Part shown: piece after piece, positions 37,001 through 54,600 of the stretch | How the letters are laid out: the number at the start of each line of letters is the position of its first letter | How positions within the stretch are numbered: the stretch's first letter is position 1 | Assembly (NCBI GenBank): GCA_038496675.1 | Contig: CM076651.1 | Span: 20,620,239-20,684,238, forward strand | DNA: 64,000 bases | Source: Rachycentron canadum | Lineage: Eukaryota > Chordata > Actinopteri > Carangiformes > Rachycentridae | Direction of reading: 5' to 3' | Translations under genes and position numbers: made by a program | Notes under the pieces: model-generated | Seen by the model: only the letters and a program-made list of their open reading frames with translations | The model's database searches: none | Told to the model about the DNA's origin: nothing

Positions 37001-40000
37001 CAAACACTTATTTTTTGTCACCCATCATTTTGGACCATCTATAAGTATTAATACCTAAATGTAGGAATACTTCATTACAAGTAAAAGTAATGCATTCATA
37101 AAGTTCATTAACCACATTTAGTGTTATTTACAGTGAAATGTTGATTCGCAGAATGACCCTTGCTATTGTGTCATATTATATTATAGGAATATTAGCACTG
37201 ATGAATGAACATGTGAGCAGTATGTTGATGCTAACATCACTGCTAATTTTGCCAACTATATACTGTTGGTTAATATAATTGTTTCCAGTATTGTATAATG
37301 TTTTATAAGGTGATCTATGATTTGAATGTCTCTAATCTTCAAAACATTTACTGTAAAATATTCAAGTAAAATACGGTTCCTCAAAATTAAATGCAGTATG
37401 AGAGTAGATGTAATGTCTCACTACTTCATGATACTAATTTCCATATGCAGCAAAGGTGAAGAATTGCTTTGCAGTTTTTTTTGCAGGCACAATATTCTGC
37501 GAGTTTTTCAGATTTAAACACTGATTTAAACACAGCAAATAAAGTCATTCTCACACACAAAATAATTAACAATATAACAACACTATATATAATAATACTA
37601 CCTTCATTAAAAATATTTTTAAAAAAAGGAGACCATGGAGCACAACATACCAGTCTATTTTAATACCTGTGTGTGTTATATATATATTTTTTAATACCAT
37701 CTACCAGATGTATCTTTGTGACTGTGACCAGGTGTGAGGAACAGCGAGGGTCGTATGTGGATCTGTAAACCCACGGGTCTGAACCAGGGCAAAGGGATCT
37801 TTCTGCTGAAGAGCCAGGAGGAGTTGGATGCCTTCAGACTGAAGCTGCAGCACATGGAGGACAGCCAGACCCACAGGAAGATGCACTACTGCCAGCCGCA
37901 GGCTCGCATTGTCCAACAGTGGGTGAACTTGAACTGTTGGGTTGTTAAAATGACTCTCATGTCACAGTTCAAATGTGACATTTGATTACATTTAACAAAC
38001 ACCAACAGAATCATAAAGAGCAATTTAATCCTTAAACTCATGTTAATGTAGATCTCCAAAAGAATTTCAAGTGTGTGTGTACAAATGATCTCAGACTATT
38101 TAGGAAGTTGTCTGTTTTATTTAATCTTTTAAATGACCTTTCAAATGACCTTTACTGTAGCATTTGTTTTCTTGGAGCTAAACTGTCATTTTGCCCTCAG
38201 TTACATTCAGAGCCCGCTGCTTCTGAAAGGGAAGAAATTTGACGTTCGCTCTTACCTACTGATCGCCTGCAATGCACCTTACATGGTCTTCTTTCGTCAT
38301 GGCTACGTGCGACTGACCTGCGACCTCTATGACCCCAACTCCGACAACCTCTCTGCGCACCTGACCAATCAGGTAGATCCCAGTACTGTGCACACTGTCA
38401 AAATATTCAAGGTAAAGATCTTAAATGTGATGTTAGATTGAGGCCTTTTTGGAAATCAGATTATTGAAACCCTTTGAGACAAACTGTTTGTAAAAATGGG
38501 CTATACAAATAAAATTGCCTTGCCTTGCCTTGAAACACCTCCATGATCCTCTTATTATATTAGATGAGAAACTGGGCGATTTCATTGCCGCTTCTCAACA
38601 GCACGTGGCATTGACTAACATCCATGCAACCATTATTTATACCACTTATCTGTGCAGGGTTGCGAGAGGCTGGAGCCAATCCCAGCTGACATGGGTGAGA
38701 GCAGGGTACACCCTGGACAGGTCATTAGTCTATCACAGGGCCAACATGCCCACCTACGAGTAATTTAGAGTCACCAGTTAACCTAAGGTGAATGTTTTTG
38801 GACATTGGGAGGAAACTGGAGTACTTGGTAGGAACCCATGCAGACACCTGGACATGCAAACTCCACACAGCAACATTTTGAACTTTATTGTAGTCGTTGT
38901 AGAAATCACCTTCACCGAAAAACTAAAATTACCTTGACTCATTTTTTTTATATTTTCTGGTATATCTAAATAAATAATTAAGAAGAATTCGGAATTGGAA
39001 AGCTAATTTAATTTCATTTTCTTATATAGTGCATTATTTTGACAACATTGCTGATGGAAAATTTAGGTTAAGGACCGATTTCACTGTCCTGATGTTAACT
39101 TTAAAGGTACTCTGTCAGTCATTCACAGTCTTGATGCTGAATCATAATTTCGTTATGATTTTGTATGTCCTAATTTCAGTGGTTTGGGGAACTGCTAATG
39201 GCTAAATGTTACCTTGAAAGATGAGGGATTTCTATGGTTAAAGCAAACTCAAAAAAGTCAAGATTATTCATGATGATACTGAATAAAAGCAGTTTCTAAT
39301 AAGTTTGATTTCAAAGATATTTGCATCACATCCCTATAGCACAGGTCCCCACTATTTCCAGTGAAGCTGTGTCAGTGAAGCAGTGGCATCCTCCCTCCAT
39401 TTCACTGCCTTTGCTAAGAGCTTTGTGTGTCTCTGGTCCCCCTGCTGTTCGTCTCCAGTACATGCAGAAGAAGAACCCCCTGTACAGTCAGCTGAAGGAG
39501 GACACTGTGTGGTCCATGGCGGACTTCAATGCCTACGTCAACGACAGGTTTCGGGTTGTCAAGGGTCTGCCCAGGGACTGGGTGCTGGGTGCCTTCACCG
39601 TGAGTGCTGCTGTGTTGTAGCTCTCAGGGACCAATTACCATTTTAATGATGGCTGTTGCTGCTTGCTGCTAATTGAGAGTGCAGTTAGGTTTGGGTGATC
39701 TCATCGTAGTCTGAGAATACATCATCTTGTAACTTTAATGAAATATCACACTTACTATAGGGCAGTTGTTTCTATCCATAGTACCTGACAGTATAACAAA
39801 CAATACACTGCGCACACGTTGTGACATGTTGCATTATGGAAAATACAGGAGCTCAACCTGTTTGCAGGGACAAACAGTCATCTGGCCTCTAACCCTTTTA
39901 AAATCTGTCTCAGACAAATTCCCCAACTTCATGGAAGTGCAACACTAAATCACTTTTAAATCAAAAGCTGTTACAGCAAGACAAATTACATTACGAAACT

Positions 40001-41478
40001 AATGTACCATGATGTGATGAAAGTTTCTACACTGTTACCAAACAGCTTTTCGTTTGGCTTTTCTGGCCTACAAATTTGTAGGTTGCTTCCTTTCAGTCTT
40101 ATTTCCAGCTGATAAACCCATTGCACATTATCTGTCCAGCACTAAACAGCAGTTAGCAACTAGCTGAGCATTTAGCTGCCAAAGATCCAGATGTTTTTCT
40201 CCAGATTTGCTGGAGTCCAAAATCAGAGCTGAGAGGAGAGTGGAAATTGGACTCATTCATCAGGTGGCTGTAAAAAAAGTCCAAATGATTGATAACGACC
40301 TTACAAGGTGACTTATTGTAACAATAGATTGTTTTGCTGCCCCTGAGCGGCCCAAAAAAGTGGTCAACTGATGCTGCTGTAAGCTTCAAATAAATCATCC
40401 TTCTGTCTGAAAGAAATGCAAACATGCCTTTTCAGATACTGAACTTTAGACCTTTAAAATTGCTGCTGAGGGGTAGTATCTATAGTCTATAGTGAGTGAT
40501 TCTGAAGCTTAATGAACAGTGCTTTTTTTGATGGGCTGTTTTTCGTGTCTGTGCATCAGAAACGCATGCAGCAGATCATGATGCAATGTTTCTGTGCAGT
40601 CAAATCCAAGTTAGACTGTCGACTGGGCCTCTTTGACTTGATTGGCTGTGACTTCATGGTTGACGAGGACTTCAAGGTGGGTGAGGCGCTGGTGAATGTC
40701 TGCGTCGTGGTCAGTGTTCAACAAGTGTATTGATGATGTCCTCATGTGGTTGTATTAGGTGTGGCTGTTGGAAATGAACTGTAACCCAGCTCTACACACG
40801 AACTGTGAGGTGCTGAAGGAGGTGATACCCAGCACTGTTGTGGAGACGCTGGGTGAGCTCAGACCTCCTCATCATCATCATCAAATTATTATTATTATTA
40901 TTATAATTATTATTGTTACATTTCACAGAGTTCACTAATGTTTACTTTGCATGCTTAACTGGCTGATGTGTTACACCACCTAACAACACAGTTTTTTTAA
41001 ATCTACAGTGACTCTTTCATACATCTCTCTAGATTTAACTCTGGAGATCTTCAACAAGTGTCGTCTCAGACAGAGGATCCTTCCTTTGGCCAGTCAGAGG
41101 GAGTTTGTTCTGCTCTACAGTGGAGTGCACCCCCCTGGTTCAGAGCGGGCCTGCAGCAACACAAACCGTGAATTCTACAAGGAAACCAGCAAAAAATCTC
41201 TATCCAGAAGGTGTAAGTCAGGGAATGAGGGCAAAAACGAACTTTTAGCATCTCCTGATAATTGTGTGAATGCCTCAGAGAGTGGTGAAGGACAGACTCG
41301 TTCCAGCACTATCTCACCACCTTTTTTTCAGAACTTTTCATCGGTGCAGAGACCTTCGCATTTACACACCAGCATACAGACTGTCAGGAACAAGTACCCC
41401 AGGCCTAGGGTCCAGCTCAAACTGAGCACATGCACTTTGCCTCACCATCTGAAAGCTGCAGATGACCTGAAGCACTAG
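34011..41478 (+). CDS. ttll10: TTLL10, tubulin tyrosine ligase-like protein polyglycylase
   Basis: Eleven exons: 34011-34272, 34478-34628, 34867-34985, 35160-35280, 36269-36354, 37732-37918, 38201-38372, 39459-39599, 40560-40676, 40759-40852, 41033-41478 (1,896 nt, 631 aa; human about 673). All introns are GT-AG and phases agree. The ATG is the first after an in-frame stop (33,987); the ATG two codons later has the better Kozak context. TTLL10 extends polyglycine chains on tubulin and other proteins, after TTLL3/8 initiate them on tubulin. Visible ATP-grasp/TTL landmarks: GPGPF..GGSNGA (123-136), CKPTGLNQGKGIF (258-270), KFDVRSYLLI (321-330), LFDLIGCDF (437-445) and LLEMNCNP (455-462) with E457 and N459. 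The first 87 residues are Glu/Gln-rich and unconserved; the tail (484-631) is basic and Ser-rich. The remembered human protein aligns throughout the core. It lies downstream of the miR-200 cluster on the same strand, as in human. Confidence 0.93.
38472..38533 (-). repeat. Repeat fragment in ttll10 intron 7
   Basis: Reverse-complement copy of the first 62 bp of the 27,133 repeat, ending in tandem GCCTT units, with about one clear difference. The near identity suggests recent activity or a young family. Confidence 0.75.
38654..38870 (+). repeat. Dispersed teleost repeat in ttll10 intron 7
   Basis: The order of phrases is 'GGCTGGAGCCAATCCCAGCT', 'GGGTACACCCTGGACAGGTC', 'AATTTAGAGTCACCAGTTAACC', 'TTTGGACATTGGGAGGAAAC' and 'ATGCAAACTCCACAC'. 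This is one of the most abundant repeats in fish genomes and is probably derived from a LINE-type element. The family name is not assigned here. Confidence 0.75.
40041..40420. repeat. Dispersed teleost repeat in ttll10 intron 8
   Basis: The block includes 'CCAGATGTTTTTCTCCAGAT', 'AGAGGAGAGTGGAAATTGGACT' and 'CTGCCCCTGAGCGGCCCAAAAAAGTGG'. These resemble a known interspersed fish repeat, frequently intronic, recognised from memory. The minus-strand open frame over it is not a gene. Confidence 0.5.
40876..40916. repeat. (ATC/ATT)n trinucleotide repeat in ttll10 intron 10
   Basis: Short run of ATC units passing into ATT units, intronic and non-coding. A second ATT-type tract lies at about 47,857-47,900 in intron 7 of the next gene. 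Confidence 0.85.
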
Positions 41479-41778
41479 AAGATGCCGGTGATGATGTCGC
41501 AGTCATCACCAGTGCTGAGGGAGGGGGTCTCCGTCAGTGGCTCTCCAGAAATGAGGTTGACCCCTCCTTATGCAAGACTTCATGTTTGTCGATGAATATG
41601 AAAAAGGATACAAACCTGGTGAAAAAGTGACAGGATACAAAGAGGTGAATGTATGAAAGAAAAGAGGAACTGTGAAACATATGTTCAAACAGCTGCAACC
41701 TAAAGAGCTTTGTCTAAAATAAATCCACACAAAGGACATCTGGTGCTGTTTGATTTTTAGAGAAATGTTTAATGTGAC

Positions 41779-41784
41779 AATAAA
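41779..41784 (+). terminator. Candidate poly(A) signal of ttll10
   Basis: AATAAA about 300 nt after the ttll10 stop codon. A second AATAAA lies at 41,718-41,723; either could define the mRNA end before the next gene begins at about 42.7 kb. Confidence 0.5.
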
Positions 41785-42797
41785 GAATCTATTTATCTCC
41801 TCAACACTGATAACTGGCCTCATTTTCATGTGGTTTTGTAAGGAATATAATTTCAATTTAAAAATAAGTTTTTCTTCCAATACTGCTGGATTTGTTTTCT
41901 GTAACTGAGGCACATGACCTTCAGCTGCAAGTGTCTTATGGAAAACACATCTATCAGTCGTCTTACATCAAGTTGCGTCACTTCACAGACACAGGAGAAC
42001 AGCTCCTGTTCTGTGGAAAGACAGAAACACTGTGAAATGACTATATACTAACCCTCCCACCATCTTACTGTGACTCTAACCAGGAAGATCAACACAAGGC
42101 TCCACTCTACAGTTTGTGTGGCTTGTTGTTTTGACTTCAGCCATTTACCTTTCTGTTTCATAACTCATAATTATCTGTTCACAGTCAGGCTCTGTGCATG
42201 TAAACACAAACAGACATGCTCTCGTCTTTCCTAACAGGATGTTTGCTTCATCCATGTTTCTCAACAAAAGAATCAGAGAGCCTGACATCATGAAGAGGTG
42301 TCTGGGCCAGCTTGTCTTTGAATGACATGTCAAATGACGTTTTGCTTTTTTTTTTTCTTTGTCATGCTGAAGCATCAGCACGCTCCCTGTGTGACTTACC
42401 AATGTAAATTACCAAACTGAGGAAGCTGCTCAGTTCGATGCAGACAGCCAACCGACAGGAAGGAAGGAACAACTACTACGCTGCAACTCAACAAAAACTT
42501 TTATCTCCGATTCCTCTTCAAAAACTTTAAACATTCTCGGGGCTCTGTGGAAATGTATACTACATGCTGGCAAAAAGGGGGAACTAGAGCTTAGCAGCAA
42601 CCACCCCCCACTCCCCCCCTCCTTCTCCAGCACTCAATATCCTCTTTCGGACCCAACCAGCCCCCATTTTTATGTTATCTCTTTGGTTTTAGTGTGGCAA
42701 ACACACACACAGTGGGGATGACTGCCTGGGCAGATGGTGCTCAGTGTGTGGACTAGAGGCTGAGACGAGGCTCAGAGGGACAGACTCCTCGTCCAAC

Positions 42798-49192
<6,395 letters not shown>

Positions 49193-49539
49193 CTCATAAG
49201 AATATGAAAAGGTTGCTTTACTGTAATTACAAAATATAAAACTGTGTAGATAGCATGTACATATTACGTTTACGTCTCTTATGAGTGTGTCACAAAATAC
49301 AGCAAGGAAGATGATCTGAAACGTTCTCACCCCAGTTTTGATTTATCTGGGTGATTTTGCCACTCTGAGAGAGTGAAGAGATACTTATAGTCCTCTTACA
49401 TGTGGGGGACAAACAGAAACAAGGCCATGACCTAGATTAAGGGCAGATCAAAGCTGAGGAAATGTTAGATGTAAAGTGTAGAGCTGTAGAGGTTTATGTC
49501 TGTACACACTGGCATGAACAGAATAGTTTACCTTTTCAG

Positions 49540-49545
49540 AATAAA
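49540..49545 (+). terminator. Candidate poly(A) signal of the PLEKHN1-like gene
   Basis: AATAAA about 350 nt after the stop codon at 49,192; the first well-placed signal downstream. Confidence 0.45.
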
Positions 49546-51422
49546 CTATTTAAAAAGTCTGATGGAGTGGAGTTAAAAATCATTATTTCAACACAGCATG
49601 TATCTGTTTTTATTTCAGTAGTTAAACATTTACAGTAGTGTGGAGAAATACAGTAAACATCCAGTGTATTACAGTCTTTATATTCGCTGTGGTATTAGAA
49701 ATTACTCTGACTTCAAAGTTTATAGTTATGGAATGTCATAATATCTGTTACATCTTTTTTTTTTTATATAAATTATTGTCAAAAAAGTAAATGGACCATT
49801 TTCTACTCTTTATACATGAAGCCATCTACAGTAAAGTACATTTACATCAGAATCTCCTTAGAGAACAACCAGCTAGAGGAGTATAAATACACATGCTGCA
49901 ACAGCAACCACTTAAATTACAACTAACAACTTAGGTAAAGAAAAAAAGAAGGGTTATAAACATTTCATGTGCCACTGGTCGAGTTTACATTTGAATGATG
50001 ATTATAGTGGTTCATTAACAATTAACGAACAAGGTCTCAGCTCAGTTAGACTGCGCTATTGATAATTTGGGGATTTTTACATTTAAAGAGGGGGATGATG
50101 TAAATGATGTAGGCTTTAGTGCTTAGTGTATAACTGTATTAGTCTGAATTCTGAGAGTAATACTTTTCATTCACCTGGTGCTAAACTGGTGCAAATAAAA
50201 GTTTTAAAATTAGTATAAATGAAGATGAATTTGTACATTCACCACACAGGTGGTTAATGATAATGTAATAATAAAATTTATGTTTTTCCAGTTTCTAGTT
50301 AAAGGGCAAGAGTATTGTAATTTTATTTAGTTTGGTACTGTCAACAAATGCCATAAAAAAATCATAAACCTACAATATGTTCATCCATTCTTGATGTTCA
50401 AACCTCCATATCCAGAATCCTGTATATAGTTTAAATTAAAAGGGGTTAAATAAATCTCTAAAATATCAGGGCACTATAGTTTTGAAAATATGTGTGGGGC
50501 TCATTAATAGTGTTTTAATAGTTTTTAGACAATGACAGAGCTCTAAAAAACAAAGGAATAAGGTCCATTAGGCCATGATAGACTATACATGTTGGCTTTG
50601 ATCCTTTCATGGGCTTTGTTGACAATAACAGAAATATAGAATATAGTCAGTATAATTCTTTAATGGGATTAGAGCACCGACAAAAAAAAGTGATTGTGTA
50701 GTGCAGTCATGTAAAGAGGATAGTCTGCTCTTCATTTCTGTTACAGTAGAACTATGTAACCACATTGTTTATTCAGTTACTACAGACCATTTAAAGCCCT
50801 CGCAGGGTGGGTGTCATCCCTTTTAATTCAAAGACAAGCTTATTTTAACAATCCACATTTTTAATGCGTGTATGGAACTGAACTGGCGCACTGTAGTGCA
50901 TTGGCAGTGTAGTGCACTGAAATTAAAGCAGTACTCAGTGTGAGTAAAGACAAAAGATAAGAAGGCTGTGGTGTGCCCCGATGCAGCCCAGTAGCAGGGT
51001 CTGTGGGGGCTTTTCTGTTATGGTAATAATACATGAATGCATCGCCTATATGTCAAAGAGCTCAGTTTACTGCACAAAACAGACAGCACAAAGAGGGATT
51101 GAAGTCGGCAGAGAGAGAGACTTTGAGTTAGCCTCATTCTACTGTCACAAGTTAATCCCCTCTGACATGAACTGAGAAATGTACCTCCAGTTGTACATTT
51201 ACATTACATTACATACACTTTACTAGCTGTGCTGGAAAATGTGAATACGTGTACATCTTATTTAGAACAGAGACTTGAAGTTTTTCTCTGATTTTAAAAC
51301 AGCATTGAACCAATTTGGCACTAACCCAGAAAGCATGCATAAAGTAAATGCTCATTCAAAGTGAAGGAAGTGCAGAATGGCAAAACTGCTGAACAAATGT
51401 CCTTAGTGAATGTCAATGGACT

Positions 51423-51428
51423 TTTATT
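51423..51428 (-). terminator. Candidate poly(A) signal of arhgef19
   Basis: TTTATT on the + strand reads AATAAA on the minus strand, about 205 nt after the arhgef19 stop codon (51,632). Confidence 0.4.
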
Positions 51429-51631
51429 GTGTAAAAGCATGTTATACTAAAATTGTAAGGGAGCTGTAGAAGCTTTCGAACTGTATTCATAGCTAACATG
51501 CTAAAGGAAATGAGCAAGAAGTGTAAAAAATATTAGCTTGATTTAGAACCCACATCCTGTACGCGGGACCCACATCCATCTAAAATAAATGAAATGCACC
51601 TCTGACCCCGGATGAGCTGCAGTAAAAGTGG

Positions 51632-54600
51632 TTAGTCCTCTCCCTCCAGTTTCTGGGTGACACATTTGATGCGGATATTCTCTCGGAGGTTGCGGAGGCG
51701 CGCGCTGCGACTTGTGATTTCTTCCACGTAGGTCTTGGGGAACCAGCCCCGTTCCCCATCTGACAGTCTGATGCCCTCCACCCAGCCTGGCAGATCAAAT
51801 AAACCATTGCTTATTAGTTCAGAGAGCCAGTAAGCACACAAAATGCACACAAAATGTTTATGGCCACAATTTATGTTAATGTAGATGCAGGTTGTATGCA
51901 GTTTATCTGAAACAGGATCCATATTCTTACCATCACTTGTAATGGTCTTAGCATGGAGAATGTCAGCCTTCTCCAGTGTCAACTCATCATGCTCTTGGGC
52001 CTGATAGCTTTTGATGCACTGAACTTGGGATATATCTAAAAGGGAAACCAAAAAAAAAAAAAAAAAGAAATGAATGAAAGGACGAAGAGGTTTACACTGA
52101 TTAATGGTGAACCTCCATCTCTCTACTGACCATCATTCTCACTGGCTTGTTCAATGTCTTCGCGCGGATCAGATGGAAACATTGCTGTGATCCATCTCTG
52201 CTTCCCGCTCCTTAACAGACACAAATCCAACAAGGTCAGTTAGAGCAATGTCTTCCTCAGCCTCCAGCTTTTGTGGAAGAAACGTTGGTGTTGGTGGTAT
52301 TTTGAAGTGTTTTTACTCACTCAGTGTGTGATTTGAGCAGGATCTGGTGTTTGAGCTGCTGGCCTTCACAGAGCTGCAGGTGGAAGATGAAGCCTGAGAT
52401 GCCCTGCAGCTTCTGACTGAGATCCTTCACTTTCAGCTCTCCTATCTTAGCATGTACGAACACCATGAACTTCCATGTACTGGTAAAAAAAGTAATTTAA
52501 CCATCATGAACTGCAAACAATATATGTCAAAATATTTCATGTGACCAGCTGAGGAATCTTTAAAGCCGCCATGTGTAGAATTTATATTTCTAAATTTTCT
52601 GATAAAGTTCATTTGTGTTTGCAAAAACATGAAACAATCCATAGACTGTGATGCTTTCAACCCATTTAATGTCACTGTCCACAGGAAGGTTGTGGGTGGT
52701 GCTTGCTTTCAGGCAGGTTGAGTTGACATAATGAAATGAAAGAGGATATTTTCTTTTTTGTAGGAATTCCCACTTTGTGTTTCCACAGACAGTGTTTATT
52801 CTCTGAGCTGTGGTGGGAGGACACATCCTGGCACTTAAATGCAAGATTGTTGTCTGCACTTAAGTCTGTTTGAACAGTAAATGGTGTTTTCTGCAATATT
52901 GTTTTCAATTTAGGCCAACCTCAGATTAGGTGGTTAGTCATCGGCTTTATTCATTTATTGGTACATTTTCTGATTCTATTATTTCTTTTACTTTTCTTTT
53001 TCATGAAGGATATTGTTTCACTATAAGGACTATATTGTCTGACGATGTTAAATGCACCAATTATGGAGTAGTTGCATTAATGTGTGCATTGTTGGATGAA
53101 ACAAGATCTTTGTTCTCTACTGTTACAGTGGCCCAGAATAACGTGTGAGCAGTGTAGATATTCAAACCTATCTTATCTAACATAGAAAAATATATGTCCT
53201 TCTCTTGCATGTCATGAATCAATGCAATGTTTTAGTTCTTGGTCTCTGTACCAACTGAATGTCACTCACTCCTTCCTCCTGGACAGCAGGAGACAGTCAT
53301 TGAACAAGTGGAGGTAAACAGGCTTGGTGGGTAACTTTAGCTTGGACCCAGAAATACTCATGGTTTGAGTGTCCACCTCCAGGAGTTCACCATGTTTCAC
53401 CAGCCAGCGGGACTGAGAGATCAGGGGAAAGATCTGCAAAGAACAAAACAAACTTAAAAATGAAGACAAACAAAAAAAGAAGTGCTTCCAGAAACAACTG
53501 GACTTAAGAAAAATTCACAAATACTTTAGTCACCTTTCCCTCAAAATGAATTTTCTTATTGAGGTGAATAAGTTCCTCCATCCTCTTCATTGACTGCACA
53601 CTGGAGTTACATTCTTTTATGATCTAAGGAGACACATACCAACACAGTCATTACTGCTTTGTCTCACCAATGATAATACTGGTGCTTGTCCAACTGGCTA
53701 TTAAGGGTTTATAATCACCACCTTTTTCAGTTCATTGAAAGCTTTTGTGGCGGTATCCTCATCTCGAGAGCCTGGTGTTGTCCTCTTCAAGATATTCTGA
53801 AAAATAAAATCATTTTTGAAGATATGCCAAGGAGTAAATTGTAAAAGTAAATGCACTGCTGGGAAAAGAACCTGCTGCAGTAAACTGGTTGCCTGATTCC
53901 AATATTACCTTATTTATAGTTTCACGTAATTGGGTTTCAAGTGCAAACATGAATTCTGCAGTGAACGTTTAATCGTGTACCTCCACCAGCATTTTAAGCC
54001 GTGTGATCCTCTGAAATGGGAGGATTAAAAAAGAGGTCAGAGGAAGTCTTTGGCACATGGGGTCCTCCTCCAAACGAGCCAGGATGCCGGGGAAACGAGG
54101 ATTGTCGTGACTGAGAAGTGAGGAAAGACGAGGAAATTTAGAGAAAGACTCTAATGACATTTAGAGAAAATTACAGCCTGATGAAAAAAATCCTCTGCTC
54201 ACTCAAAACAAACCATCTGCAAGTTAAATCATGCAAGTGTAAAACAACACCAGAACACTCTTAGAGGAAGTTATGGACATCCAGCATGAAACAATTGGGC
54301 TTTATGCAATACTGCCATGAATGTCCACAGAGAAATGGTTCTTATAAGTATGGGTCTGGTTTCCATATCAGGCTATGGTTTCTTGTGTTTACATTGGTAC
54401 TCACAGTAAACGCTGGTATGTCTGTTCTTGGTAAGCCTGGTTGGTTACATAAGGTAAATACACCCTCCGCAGAGCTGGGCAGTGATTCAGGACAATGTCA
54501 CACACATCGAAGCGCAGAATGTCTTCCTCCAGTCTATGTTCCAAGTCCTGGAGAAACCTACAGACAATGAGTGAACAAAAAATACTCTCAGAGTAGGAGC

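Larger units (their letters stand above)
49193..51631. other. Tail-to-tail intergenic region between the PLEKHN1-like gene and arhgef19
   Basis: The interval contains the 3' untranslated regions of the two convergent genes. No coding region, RNA gene or clear repeat was recognised. It is AT-rich and contains a small 'ACATTACATTACAT' run near 51,200. Confidence 0.55.

Noticed and set aside
51580..51807. Alternative minus-strand frame at the arhgef19 3' end
   Set aside because: The SH3-encoding frame ending at 51,632 fits family sequence and splice phase; this is another frame of the same exon.
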